A stretch of DNA of 64,000 nucleotides. Origin: Corynebacterium sp. 13CS0277 (GTDB taxonomy: Bacteria > Actinomycetota > Actinomycetes > Mycobacteriales > Mycobacteriaceae). Each line of letters starts with the position of its first letter. Within the stretch, counting starts at the first letter, position 1. Position numbers and translations under genes: made by a program. The notes beneath the pieces were generated by a model, which was not told the DNA's origin, searched no databases, and saw nothing but the letters and a program-made list of their open reading frames with translations. The stretch covers positions 1 through 64,000 of the forward strand of contig NZ_PPDL01000014.1 in assembly GCF_002994655.1 (NCBI RefSeq). The letters are read 5' to 3'. Below are positions 42,750-51,469 of this stretch, one piece after another.

Positions 42750-45437
42750 TTAGTGGGCAGCGGCGTCCCAGTTGGGGCCCACGCCACTGGAGACGTCGAG
42801 GGGCACCCGCAGGGAGATGGCGTGGCTCATCTCCTCCTCCACGAGGCGGGAGACGGTGTCTTTTTCTCCGGGGGCGATTTCGACGACGAGTTCGTCGTGG
42901 ACCTGCAGCAGCACCCGGCTGCGGAGCTGACGTTCGGCAAGCGCCCGATCGACGCGCAGCATCGCAATTTTGATGATGTCGGCGGCGGTGCCCTGGATGG
43001 GGGCGTTGAGTGCAGAGCGCTCAGCGTTTTCGCGGGCGACCCGGTTGGCGGAGCTCAACTCCGGCAGGTAGCGACGGCGGCCGAAGAGGGTGGCGGTGTA
43101 GCCGGTGGTGCGGGCGTCGTCGACGATGCTGTCGAGGTAGCGTTTGACCCCACCGAAGCGCAGGAAGTAGTTATCCATGATGCGCTTGGCTTCGCCGGGG
43201 GCGATGTCGAGCTGGCCGGCCAACCCGAAGGCGGACAAACCGTAGACCAGGCCGTAGCTCATGGCCTTCACGCGACGGCGAATCTCGGGGGTGACGGCGT
43301 CGACGGGAACGTCGAAGACGCGGGAACCGACGTAGTTGTGGAGGTCTTCGCCCTGGCGGTAGGCCTCGATGAGTCCTTCATCGCCGGAGAGGTGCGCCAT
43401 GACACGCATTTCGATCTGCGAGTAGTCGGCCGTGAGCAGGTCCTCGTAGCCGGAACCGACGACGAACGCGGAGCGGATGCGCCGCCCGGCGGGGGTGCGC
43501 ACGGGAATGTTCTGCAGGTTCGGGTCCGAGGACGACAGGCGCCCGGTGGAGGTGGCGAACTGCTGGAAGGTGGTGTGGATGCGCCCGTCGTCGCCGACGG
43601 CTTTGATGAGACCATCGATGGTGGTCTTCAGCTTCTGGTTTTCGCGGTGGCGCAGCAGCTCATCGAGGAAGGGGTGGGGGTGGTTTTTCGCCAGCTGTTC
43701 GATTTCTTTCGCGGCGGTGGAGTACCCCGTCTTCGTCTTCTTCGTCTTCGGCATGCCGAGGGTGTCAAAGAGGACGACCTGGAGCTGTTTCGGGGAGCTC
43801 AGGTTGAGGTCCGGGGCGTCGGCCAGACGACGGGCGGCGTCCTGGGCGTCGTCGACGGCGGCGGCGAAGACGTCGCGTTCTGCCTCCAGGGCCGCGACGT
43901 CGACCGCGATGCCGGCGGCTTCCATGCGCGCGAGCACGAGCGCCAGCGGCAGCTCCACATCCTGGTAGAGCTCGTAGGCGTCGATCTCGTGCAGCTGCAT
44001 CACGAGCGCGGCCGCAAGTTCGCCGGTGGCGCGCGCCGCGCGCAGCAGGGCCTCGTGGTCCGGCATGTCGAGGAGGGTGAGCTGCCCGTCGGCGGGCTGG
44101 TCCTCCGGGAGCTCGGCGTGCAGCTGGCGCAGCAGCACGTCGGCCAGCGCATAGGAGCGCTGCCCGGGCTGCAGCAGGTAGGCCCCGAGGGCGGTGTCTT
44201 GCACGATGCCGGCAAGCTCGAAGCCACGGCCATGCAGCATGTGCCAGGTCGCCTTGGTGTCGTGCACGATCTTCGGGTGACTGCTGCCCAGCCACGCGGC
44301 GAGCGTCTGCTCGTCGTCGACGGTGATGGTGTCCAGGCTGAAAGCTTTGCCGGTGCCGTCCGCGCCGACGAGGGCCACGGCTGTGGCGTCAGAGGCTCCC
44401 GGGGTGGCGGTGCCCTCCACGGTCAGGGCGACGCCCTCGTCTTGGTGGGCGTCCAGCCACTGCGCCAGCGTGCCGGAGCCTTCAACGACGTCGAAGTCGT
44501 GGCCCGCCTCGGGCGCTGCGGTATCCCCCTCGCCGAACGCGGTCAGCACACGCTCCCGCAGGTGGGCACCGAACTCCAGGGCGTCGAACTGCTCGAAGAG
44601 GGCGATTTTGTCCATCGGCTGCCGGGCGGTGTCGTCGATGGTGACGGGCAGGGCGACGTCGCGGATCATTTCCGTCATGGTGCGGTTGAGCTTGACCTGG
44701 TCGACGCACGCCCGGAAAGAGTCCCCCACCTTGCCTTTAATCTCGTCGATGTGGGTGATCGCCTCGTCCAGGCTGCCGAACTTGTTCAGCCACTTCGCGG
44801 CGGTCTTCTCCCCCACGCCGGGCACGCCAGGCAGGTTGTCGGATTTGTCGCCGCGCAGGGCGGCGAAGTCCGGGTACTGGGCGGGGGTGACTCCATACTT
44901 TTCTTCCACCGCCTCCGGGGTGAAGCGCTTCAACTCGCTCACGCCCTTCATGGGGTACAGCACCGTCACCCGGTCGGTGATGAGCTGGAAGGAGTCCCGG
45001 TCGCCGGTGACGATGAGGGTCTCCAGGCCCTGCTCCTGCGCCGCCGTCGCCAGGGTGGCGATGATGTCGTCGGCCTCGAAGTTTTCCTTCTCCAGGGTGA
45101 CGACGTTGAGCGCGCCCAGGACCTTCTTCATCAGGTCGACTTGGCCGCGGAAAGGCTCCGGGGTGGCGTCGCGTTGCGCCTTGTACTCGGGGAACATCTC
45201 GGTGCGGAACGTGTGCCGGCCGACATCGAAGGCCACCGCCAGGTGAGTGGGTTCCTCCTGGGCGATGAGCGAGTTCAGCATGGTGATGAACCCGTAGACC
45301 GCGTTGGTGGCCTGCCCGCCGCCGGTGTTGAACTTCTCCGGGGGCAGCGCGTAATAGGCGCGGAACGCCATGGAGTGGCCGTCGATGAGCATCAGGCGGG
45401 GCGCTGCGGCGGGGGTGGTGGTGCTTTCGGTCGTCAC
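42750..45437 (-). CDS. polA: DNA polymerase I
   Basis: 895 residues. Order: 5'-3' flap exonuclease (about 1-300; LIDGHSMAFRAYYALP, FEADDIIATLA, TGDRDSFQLI, GDKSDNLPGVPGVG), a 3'-5' exonuclease-like domain without its catalytic acidic residues (proofreading probably absent, as in other actinobacteria), and the polymerase domain with motif A DYSQIEMRV, the O-helix RRRVKAMSYGLVYG and motif C QVHDELVVE. It processes Okazaki fragments and fills repair gaps. Start GTG 45437: -10 TACAAT (plus 45446-45451) lies 8 nt upstream, so the mRNA is leaderless. Confidence 0.97.
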   Translation of the reverse strand: MTTESTTTPAAAPRLMLIDGHSMAFRAYYALPPEKFNTGGGQATNAVYGFITMLNSLIAQEEPTHLAVAFDVGRHTFRTEMFPEYKAQRDATPEPFRGQVDLMKKVLGALNVVTLEKENFEADDIIATLATAAQEQGLETLIVTGDRDSFQLITDRVTVLYPMKGVSELKRFTPEAVEEKYGVTPAQYPDFAALRGDKSDNLPGVPGVGEKTAAKWLNKFGSLDEAITHIDEIKGKVGDSFRACVDQVKLNRTMTEMIRDVALPVTIDDTARQPMDKIALFEQFDALEFGAHLRERVLTAFGEGDTAAPEAGHDFDVVEGSGTLAQWLDAHQDEGVALTVEGTATPGASDATAVALVGADGTGKAFSLDTITVDDEQTLAAWLGSSHPKIVHDTKATWHMLHGRGFELAGIVQDTALGAYLLQPGQRSYALADVLLRQLHAELPEDQPADGQLTLLDMPDHEALLRAARATGELAAALVMQLHEIDAYELYQDVELPLALVLARMEAAGIAVDVAALEAERDVFAAAVDDAQDAARRLADAPDLNLSSPKQLQVVLFDTLGMPKTKKTKTGYSTAAKEIEQLAKNHPHPFLDELLRHRENQKLKTTIDGLIKAVGDDGRIHTTFQQFATSTGRLSSSDPNLQNIPVRTPAGRRIRSAFVVGSGYEDLLTADYSQIEMRVMAHLSGDEGLIEAYRQGEDLHNYVGSRVFDVPVDAVTPEIRRRVKAMSYGLVYGLSAFGLAGQLDIAPGEAKRIMDNYFLRFGGVKRYLDSIVDDARTTGYTATLFGRRRYLPELSSANRVARENAERSALNAPIQGTAADIIKIAMLRVDRALAERQLRSRVLLQVHDELVVEIAPGEKDTVSRLVEEEMSHAISLRVPLDVSSGVGPNWDAAAH

Positions 45438-45445
45438 GGTTGGCC

Positions 45446-45451
45446 ATTGTA
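45446..45451 (-). promoter_or_regulatory. -10 element of polA (leaderless)
   Basis: TACAAT on the minus strand, 8 nt before GTG 45437. No ribosome-binding site. Confidence 0.6.
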
Positions 45452-45532
45452 GGCAATACCCCGGGATCGGCCGCAGCACCGCGCCCACCCCGCACACGAC
45501 GGGCGCAGGCAGGCACCGGTGGAGGGGTCGTG

Positions 45533-45563
45533 TTGCACCGCCGTATGGGGCATGCGCTATGCT
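45533..45563 (+). promoter_or_regulatory. Predicted tRNA promoter
   Basis: TTGCAC (45533-45538), a 19-bp spacer, TATGCT (45558-45563), 47 bp before the tRNA. The spacer is long, so this is tentative. Confidence 0.4.
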
Positions 45564-45609
45564 TGGCGAGTCGCTTGCCGGGGCACCACCCCGAAAGAGC
45601 CGTCATCTC

Positions 45610-45683
45610 GCCCCAGTAGCCCAATTGGCAGAGGCAACGGATTCAAAACCCGTCCAGTGTGAGTTCGAGTCTCACCTGGGGCA
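45610..45683 (+). tRNA. tRNA-Leu, anticodon CAA, short variable arm
   Basis: 74 nt with a complete cloverleaf. Acceptor GCCCCAG pairs with CTGGGGC (45676-45682), discriminator A 45683. The anticodon loop at 45642-45648 has CAA at 45644-45646, reading UUG. The T-arm is GTGAG/CTCAC with loop TTCGAGT. The variable region is only 5 nt (45654-45658), although bacterial leucine tRNAs normally have a long variable arm. The anticodon stem closes on an A-C mismatch (45641/45649). CCA is not encoded. Confidence 0.92.
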
Positions 45684-46101
45684 CATCCATCACCACCCCG
45701 GAGGTCACCGCAGTGCGCTGCGGATGGCAGCCGGGGTGGCGTGCGTTGGGGGGCACGGAGAGAACTCACAACCAGGCGAAACGTCTGATGTTTTGCGTCT
45801 CGCAGGGGGCGAACGCGCACCAACGCTTTCTCATAATATGCGTGCGGGCGTACAATTTGCCCTAGCATGCGGAGTGCATGTTTCTCCCCCGGGCAGGCCC
45901 CCACGGCCCGCCTGCCCGACCCCCGCGCGCCGCGCCCGCACATCCACCAATCAGGCGGATGAGCTGGGACAATCCCCTCCCCCAACCACCGCACCCACGT
46001 GGCCGGTGGGGAGCTCGCCCCCTCGACTGTCGCACACACCGGCGCGCACCCTTGAGATGAAAAACGGCCTTTTAGCAGTGAATAAGCTAGACTCAACGAC
46101 C
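45684..46101. other. Intergenic region tRNA / ABC transporter
   Basis: 418 bp. A CCTGCCC/GGGCAGG inverted repeat lies near 45893-45920. TATAAT-like motifs (CATAATAT near 45834, TACAAT near 45852) suggest a promoter around 45850. A possible 60-codon frame from 45878 is Pro/Arg-rich and overlaps the repeat; I do not call it. The transporter -10 is at 46088-46093. Confidence 0.4.
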
Positions 46102-47001
46102 ATGAATTTTCCTCAACGTCGCAGGATGGCGACGTTGGCGATGACATGTGCCCTTGCACTTGGACTCACCGGCTGCGTCACCAACACCGAAGGTGGCCAT
46201 CCGGAGGGGTGGGAAGCGGTCATCCCCGCCGCCGACCCCGCCGTGCAGGCACTTGTCCCGCAGCACATCGCGGACAAGGGTGTCATCACCATCGCCACCA
46301 ATCCCCCGTTCGCGCCGGCAGAGTTCAAAGACTCCGATGGCGTCATCATCGGCTTCGAGATGGATTTGGCGCGTGCCGCCGCCGCCGTCATGGGCCTGGA
46401 GTTGAACATCCAGGACCAGGACTTCTCGATGATTCTGCCCGCCGTGCAGGCCGGCACCATTGACTTCGGCGCCTCCGGGTTTACCGATAACGAGGAGCGC
46501 CGGAAGCAGTTCGACTTCGTCGACTTTTTCTCCGCGGGCATCCAGTGGGCGAGCCAGACGGGCGCGCCAGTCGACCCGGACAATGCCTGCGGCCTCAAAG
46601 TCGCGGTGCAGCGCGGCACGGTCTCCGATACCGATGACGTGCAGGGCCGCAGCGAAAAGTGCGTCGCCGAGGGCAAGGAGCCGATTGAGAAGCTGGCCTA
46701 CGATTCCTCCGACGCTGCGGCCACGGCGTTGATTCTGGGCAAGGCGGATGCGTTTTCCGCCGACTCCCCGGTCACGGCGTATGCGGTGGCCCGGTCCGAG
46801 GGCCAGATTGAGCTCACCGGCGAGATGTTTGACGCCGCCCCCTATGGCTGGCCGGTGCCGAAGGGAGACGAGTTGTCGCACGCGTTGGCTGCGGCCCTCG
46901 ACACGCTCATCGCTTCCGGCGACTATGCCCGCATCCTGGGCTACTGGGGCATCGATGAGGGCTTGCTGCCGCAGGCCCTCATCAACGGCGAACCCGCCTA
47001 A
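46102..47001 (+). CDS. Polar amino acid ABC transporter, substrate-binding lipoprotein
   Basis: 299 residues. The signal peptide ends in lipobox LTGC with Cys 25. It is an SBP_bac_3 fold (cluster F type): ITIATNPPFAPAEF, GFEMDLARAAAAVMG, DFGASGFTDNEERRKQFDFVDFF and KVAVQRGT. It binds a polar amino acid outside the membrane and delivers it to the permease encoded next. No substrate can be fixed from sequence. Start ATG 46102 is 8 nt after a -10-like TAGACT (46088-46093), so it is probably leaderless. First gene of a three-gene set. Confidence 0.92.
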   Translation: MNFPQRRRMATLAMTCALALGLTGCVTNTEGGHPEGWEAVIPAADPAVQALVPQHIADKGVITIATNPPFAPAEFKDSDGVIIGFEMDLARAAAAVMGLELNIQDQDFSMILPAVQAGTIDFGASGFTDNEERRKQFDFVDFFSAGIQWASQTGAPVDPDNACGLKVAVQRGTVSDTDDVQGRSEKCVAEGKEPIEKLAYDSSDAAATALILGKADAFSADSPVTAYAVARSEGQIELTGEMFDAAPYGWPVPKGDELSHALAAALDTLIASGDYARILGYWGIDEGLLPQALINGEPA

Positions 47002-47115
47002 CACCCCACCTGTGAGCGGGCAGCACCGCCCGTATCGTGTTTCACCCCCACACGTCCCCCACCCGCGGGTGGTTGGCGACGTCGTTTCACTCTTTCGTGA
47101 CGAGGAGAACTATCC

Positions 47116-48057
47116 ATGTCATCCCCTGCTCCGTCCGCTGCGGGTGCGGCAACCGCCCCGAAGCCGATTGAGGCTAAGCAGCTGCACCACCCCGGCCGCT
47201 GGATCGCCGCCGCCATCCTGCTCGCACTAGCCACCCTGTTCATCATCAATGCCGCCACCAACGAGGCGTACCACTGGGACACCTACCGGGCGTACCTGTT
47301 TGATACACGCGTGGCGACGGCCGCCCTGCACACCCTCGAGCTGACGGTCCTCGCCATGCTGCTGGGCGTGGTGCTCGGCGCACTGCTCGCGGTGCTGCGC
47401 ATGTCGCCGAACCCGGTGTTGCGGGCCGTCGCCTGGACGTACCTGTGGGTGTTCCGCGGCACCCCGGTGTATGTGCAGCTGGTGTTCTGGGGCCTCATGT
47501 CGTCCCTCTACCAGTCGATTAACGTCGGCTTCGCCGAGATCGACATCCAGCAGTTCCTGGAAAACACCTTCATCCTCGCGGCCCTGGGTTTGGGTCTCAA
47601 CGAGTCGGCCTATATGGCGGAAATCGTCCGCGCCGGCATCCAGGCCGTCCCGGAGGGCCAGACGGAAGCCTCCAAGGCGCTGGGCATGTCGTGGTGGCAG
47701 ACGATGCGCCGCACGGTGCTGCCGCAGGCGATGCGCATCATCATCCCGCCGACGGGCAACGAACTCATCAGCATGCTGAAGACGACCTCCCTGGCGGTGG
47801 CGGTGCCGTATACCGCGGAGCTGTACGGCCGCAGCATGGATATCGCCAACAACTTGTTCCTGCCGGTGCCGATGCTGCTCGTGGCGGCCACCTGGTACCT
47901 GGTGGTCACCAGCATCCTCATGGTGGGCCAGTTCTACCTGGAGCGCTACTTCTCCAAGGGTGCGACCCGGCAGCTGACCGCCCGCCAGTTGGCGGCGCTC
48001 GCCGACGCTGAGGGCAAGCCCCCGGCGAACGTGACCGTCACCGACGAGCGCGTCTAG
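47116..48057 (+). CDS. Polar amino acid ABC transporter, permease
   Basis: 313 residues, HisM-type permease. An N-terminal helix ([19 protein letters not shown]) is followed by the conserved five-helix core, the [11 protein letters not shown] segment and the EAA loop [22 protein letters not shown] that contacts the ATPase. One permease gene is present, so a homodimer is likely. ATG 47116 has AGGAG 9 nt upstream. A hydrophilic 45-residue tail follows the last helix. Confidence 0.95.
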   Translation: MSSPAPSAAGAATAPKPIEAKQLHHPGRWIAAAILLALATLFIINAATNEAYHWDTYRAYLFDTRVATAALHTLELTVLAMLLGVVLGALLAVLRMSPNPVLRAVAWTYLWVFRGTPVYVQLVFWGLMSSLYQSINVGFAEIDIQQFLENTFILAALGLGLNESAYMAEIVRAGIQAVPEGQTEASKALGMSWWQTMRRTVLPQAMRIIIPPTGNELISMLKTTSLAVAVPYTAELYGRSMDIANNLFLPVPMLLVAATWYLVVTSILMVGQFYLERYFSKGATRQLTARQLAALADAEGKPPANVTVTDERV

Positions 48058-48245
48058 CGCACGCACACTTTTTACAATCCCATCCTCTTTTTCGCCCCAC
48101 CCCTCAACGTTCGAGGGGGCGCGGCCGGCACGCACTCGTGTCAGCCGCAGCCACCGCCACCAGCAGAGTCGTGTGGCCGTGTGGCACTGCGACACCGCCC
48201 ACCTGTCGGGTGGGGCACCCCAACGAAGGAAGAACCACGTCTGTC

Positions 48246-49010
48246 ATGACTGATTTGATGATTGACTGCCAGAAGGTGTGCAAGAACTTCGGGCACCTTG
48301 AGGTGCTCAAGGGCATTGACCTGCAGGTGCCCCGCGGCACCGTCACCTGCCTCATTGGCCCGTCTGGTTCCGGTAAGTCCACGCTGCTGCGCTGCGTGAA
48401 CCACCTGGAGAAGATCAACGCCGGGCGGCTGTATGTCGACGGTGAGCTCATCGGCTACCGGGAGAAGGACGGTATCCTCTACGAGATTTCCGCCAAGGAT
48501 GCCGCCAAGCAGCGCGCCGACATCGGCATGGTGTTCCAGAGTTTCAACCTGTTCCCCCACCGCACGGTGCTGGAGAACATCATCGAGGCGCCGGTGCACG
48601 TGAAGAAGCAGCCGGCGGAGAAGGCGAAGGCCCGCGCCATGGAGCTGCTGGAGCAGGTCGGTTTGGCGCACAAGGCGGACGCCTACCCGGTGCAGCTGTC
48701 CGGCGGACAGCAGCAGCGTGTAGCGATCGCCCGCGCGGTGGCGATGGAGCCGAAGCTGATGCTCTTCGATGAGCCGACCTCGGCCCTGGACCCGGAGCTC
48801 GTAGGTGAGGTGCTCGGTGTCATGCGGGGCCTGGCCGATGAGGGCATGACGATGCTGGTCGTCACCCACGAGATTGGTTTCGCCCGCGAGGTCGCCGACC
48901 AGGTGGCGTTCATGGATGGCGGCGTCGTCGTCGAGGTCGGCCCCCCGGAGCAGGTCATCGACAACCCGCAGCACGCCCGCACCCAGGAGTTCCTCTCCAG
49001 CCTGCTCTAA
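48246..49010 (+). CDS. Polar amino acid ABC transporter, ATPase
   Basis: 254 residues, GlnQ/HisP-type ATPase. Walker [11 protein letters not shown]-loop [10 protein letters not shown], signature LSGGQQQR, Walker [12 protein letters not shown] and switch His in VVTHE are all present. It powers the permease encoded upstream. ATG 48246 is chosen; GAAGGAAG lies 13 nt upstream, farther than usual. Last gene of the set, followed by a strong terminator. Confidence 0.95.
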   Translation: MTDLMIDCQKVCKNFGHLEVLKGIDLQVPRGTVTCLIGPSGSGKSTLLRCVNHLEKINAGRLYVDGELIGYREKDGILYEISAKDAAKQRADIGMVFQSFNLFPHRTVLENIIEAPVHVKKQPAEKAKARAMELLEQVGLAHKADAYPVQLSGGQQQRVAIARAVAMEPKLMLFDEPTSALDPELVGEVLGVMRGLADEGMTMLVVTHEIGFAREVADQVAFMDGGVVVEVGPPEQVIDNPQHARTQEFLSSLL

Positions 49011-49035
49011 GCAACACAGCCGCACGGATATCCCC

Positions 49036-49090
49036 CACTGGTGCCCGCCCGTTCACCTCTCCCAGGTGCCGGGGCGGGCACCAGTGTTTT
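49036..49090 (+). terminator. Rho-independent terminator of the ABC operon
   Basis: A perfect 15-bp stem (49036-49050 with 49072-49086) with TTTT at 49087-49090. Confidence 0.85.
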
Positions 49091-49147
49091 CACCCCACCC
49101 CACGGGCCTAAAGACGCGCCACGGCCCTGCCGCGCGCACTCTCGCAA

Positions 49148-49912
49148 CTAGCCCAGAATTCCGATGAGTCCGTGGAGGAGCGCACTGATGGCGCCCGCGA
49201 TCGCCACCGTCAACGCCAGCACCCGCGCTTTGTCTCTGGGCACTCGCCGCGCCAGCCTGCCACCGGCAAACACCCCAAGGGTCAAGCCGGCGACGCCAGC
49301 CGCCCACACCGGCCACGGGGTATCCGTCACATGGCCCGCGCCCACGAGTGTCTTCATCGCGACGGACAGGAACCCGGTGACGATAAACAGCGGCTGGAGG
49401 GTCGCCGCGAAGCGGTGATGCTCCCACCGGGAGGCCTGCGCGTAAACCGTGATCACCGGGCCGGCAATCGCGGCGAGAGTATTCGTGAACCCGCCGACAA
49501 CACCGGCGAGCATCGCCCACGCGTTGCTGGTCACGCGCGGCACCCAGCGCTGCCCAAACGTCGTCACGCTAAGCGCGATTAGCAGCGTCAACCCCACCAG
49601 CACCTGCAACCCCGACTTATCAATGCGGGTAATCAGCAGCGCCGCGGGGAGACTGCCCAGCACCATCACCGGTGCGATAAGCGCGAACTTCCCCCAGTCG
49701 ACATCCCGCCGCGCCGCCCACGTGGTGCTCACCGCGGTGAACACGGCCAGCACGTTGACGATGAGCACACCGTCGACGGGGCCGATCACCACCGACAAAA
49801 TCGTGGCCGCAATGAGCCCGAGCCCCATGCCGGCGACGCGTTGCAGGCCTGCACCCACAGCCACCACGATGAACACGATCGGCACCAGCCACAGCGATGT
49901 CAGAGCAAGCAC
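49148..49912 (-). CDS. TSUP-family (TauE/SafE) permease
   Basis: 254 residues with about eight hydrophobic helices in two pseudo-repeats, e.g. GLIAATILSVVIGPVDGVLIVNVLAV and GFTNTLAAIAGPVITVYA. TSUP proteins move sulfur-containing or small organic anions across the membrane; the substrate here is unknown. Start GTG 49912 is chosen because AAGGGGA lies at proper distance. GTG 49918, two codons upstream, sits against that same site. It is leftward, 43 bp upstream of coaD's stop in the opposite order of transcription, so coaD may read into it. Confidence 0.85.
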   Translation of the reverse strand: MLALTSLWLVPIVFIVVAVGAGLQRVAGMGLGLIAATILSVVIGPVDGVLIVNVLAVFTAVSTTWAARRDVDWGKFALIAPVMVLGSLPAALLITRIDKSGLQVLVGLTLLIALSVTTFGQRWVPRVTSNAWAMLAGVVGGFTNTLAAIAGPVITVYAQASRWEHHRFAATLQPLFIVTGFLSVAMKTLVGAGHVTDTPWPVWAAGVAGLTLGVFAGGRLARRVPRDKARVLALTVAIAGAISALLHGLIGILG

Positions 49913-49955
49913 ATGCACTCCCCTTGTCTTCGGTCACCCCGCTACTGCGGGGGCG

Positions 49956-50429
49956 TTATCCGCGCAGTTTCGCCGCGATGGCCTGCACGACGTTGTCGGG
50001 CAGGATCCCTGACACGTCGCCCCCGTAGCGGGCGACCTCTTTACACAGAGTGGAAGAAATGTACCCGTACTTCGGGTCGGTGAGTAGGAAGAAGGTATCC
50101 AGCCCGCTGAGCCGCTTGTTCATCTGCGCCATGGGGAGCTCGTACTCGTAGTCGAGCCCACTGCGCAGCCCCTTGATGAGCGCGGTCACGCCGTGGGCGG
50201 TGGTGTAGTCCACGAGCAGCCCGGACCAGGAGTCGCAGGTGACGTTCGGCAGGTGGGCGGTCGCCCCACTGATGAGTTCGAGTCGTTCCTCGATGGTGAA
50301 CATGCCCTGCTTGTTGGGGTTGTGGGTGACCAGGACAGTGACCTCGTCGAATTGGGCGGCGGCGCGCTCGAAGACGTCGAGGTGGCCCATGGTGACGGGG
50401 TCAAAGGATCCGGGGCAGACGACTCGCAT
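49956..50429 (-). CDS. coaD: Phosphopantetheine adenylyltransferase
   Basis: 157 residues, fourth step of CoA synthesis. The nucleotidyltransferase motif CPGSFDPVTMGH is at residues 4-15, and the ISST signature is in YGYISSTLCKEVARYGG. ATG 50429 gives the family N-terminus MRVVCPGSF; GTG 50438 is an alternative with a closer AAAGG. It follows rsmD on the same strand, the usual actinobacterial pair. Confidence 0.97.
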   Translation of the reverse strand: MRVVCPGSFDPVTMGHLDVFERAAAQFDEVTVLVTHNPNKQGMFTIEERLELISGATAHLPNVTCDSWSGLLVDYTTAHGVTALIKGLRSGLDYEYELPMAQMNKRLSGLDTFFLLTDPKYGYISSTLCKEVARYGGDVSGILPDNVVQAIAAKLRG

Positions 50430-50513
50430 GGCGGGCACGTGCCTTTCTGGGAACGAAAAATCGGTCGATGGGTGGTTTCAGGCTAGCAGCCACCCCACCC
50501 GCAGGTGGCGTGG

Positions 50514-51104
50514 CTAGGCGCGCGCGGGGTCGAGTTCGGCGTGGTAGACGGCCATGTCCATTCGGGCGATGCCGTAGGTGCGCTTCTTCAGCTTTTGGGT
50601 GGTGGGCACGAGGCAGTCGGGCCAGTCGGTCTCCGGGGAGTCGCGGTGGCGTTCCACGACGACGGCCGCGCCGTCTGTGAGCGCCGGCAGGATGGCGCGC
50701 ACCATCTCGGCGACGGCCTCGTCGGCCAGCTCATAGGGCGGGTCGGCGAGCACCATGGTGAAGGTGTCGCGGGGCGCGGTGGCGACGTAGCTGGAGGCTT
50801 TCATCTCCACCACGTGGACGTCCGGGTGGCCGACGACGCGGGCATTGTCGCGGATGATCTGGCAGGCCTTCGGGTTGTCGTCGACGAGGACGACACGGTC
50901 GGCGCCGCGGCTGGCGGCCTCCAGGCCGAGCGCCCCGGAGCCGGCGAACAGGTCGAGGACGACGGCACCGTGGAAACCGAAGCGCACCTGCAGGGAGCTG
51001 AACAAGCCTTCGCGGGCGCGGTCGCTGGTGGGCCGGGTGCCGGCGGGCGGCACGCTGATTTTGCGGCCGCGCGCCTCGCCGGAAATGATGCGGGTCTGAC
51101 CCAT
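50514..51104 (-). CDS. rsmD: 16S rRNA (guanine966-N2)-methyltransferase
   Basis: 196 residues. N-terminal RIISGEARGRKI and TRPTSDRAREGLFSSL are characteristic of RsmD. The SAM site is DLFAGSGALGLEAASRG and the N6/N2 catalytic tetrad is DPPY. It methylates G966 of 16S rRNA in the assembled 30S subunit. It lies upstream of coaD (85 bp) and downstream of the biotinyl protein. Confidence 0.95.
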   Translation of the reverse strand: MGQTRIISGEARGRKISVPPAGTRPTSDRAREGLFSSLQVRFGFHGAVVLDLFAGSGALGLEAASRGADRVVLVDDNPKACQIIRDNARVVGHPDVHVVEMKASSYVATAPRDTFTMVLADPPYELADEAVAEMVRAILPALTDGAAVVVERHRDSPETDWPDCLVPTTQKLKKRTYGIARMDMAVYHAELDPARA

Positions 51105-51167
51105 GGGGTGTGCGTTCCTCTCCGAAGGGGGGTGGGGTGCGAAGACGATTGACTGGGGGGATACGCC

Positions 51168-51377
51168 CTAGGCTTCGATCTCGAGCAAAGGGTCGCCGCC
51201 CTGGACGTCGTCGAAATCTGTGGCGAGGTGTCGGGTGACGGTGCCGGGCCCGGGCGCTGGGAGTGCGGCTTCGAGTTTGACGGATTCCACCATGGCCACA
51301 ACGTCCCCGGTCTCAACGGGGGTGCCGGGGGCCACGAGGTAGTGGACGATGCCGGCGAACGGCGCGCAGATTCTCAT
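51168..51377 (-). CDS. Small free-standing biotinyl/lipoyl-domain protein
   Basis: 69 residues, one hammerhead biotinyl domain and nothing else. The strand pattern (APFAGIV, GTPVETGDVVAMVE, GGDPLLEIEA) matches biotin carboxyl carriers of about 70 residues. The modified lysine would be K34, but it lies in ESVKLEA rather than the usual EAMKM: both flanking methionines are replaced. The start is leaderless: TACAGT (plus 51385-51390), 7 nt, ATG 51377. In M. tuberculosis a full pyruvate carboxylase lies between recG and rsmD, so this may be a relic of its end or a specialised carrier for another carboxylase. Confidence 0.8.
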   Translation of the reverse strand: MRICAPFAGIVHYLVAPGTPVETGDVVAMVESVKLEAALPAPGPGTVTRHLATDFDDVQGGDPLLEIEA

Positions 51378-51469
51378 GCGGTTAACTGTAGCGGGTGCTC
51401 CCCCACCGCGCCCGCAGGGGTCCGTGGGGTGGCGTGTGCAGCCACCACCCACCACGCATGCACCTGGAC

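Noticed and set aside
45878-46060. 60-codon frame upstream of the ABC transporter
   Set aside because: Pro/Arg-rich, overlaps an inverted repeat, no ribosome-binding site.
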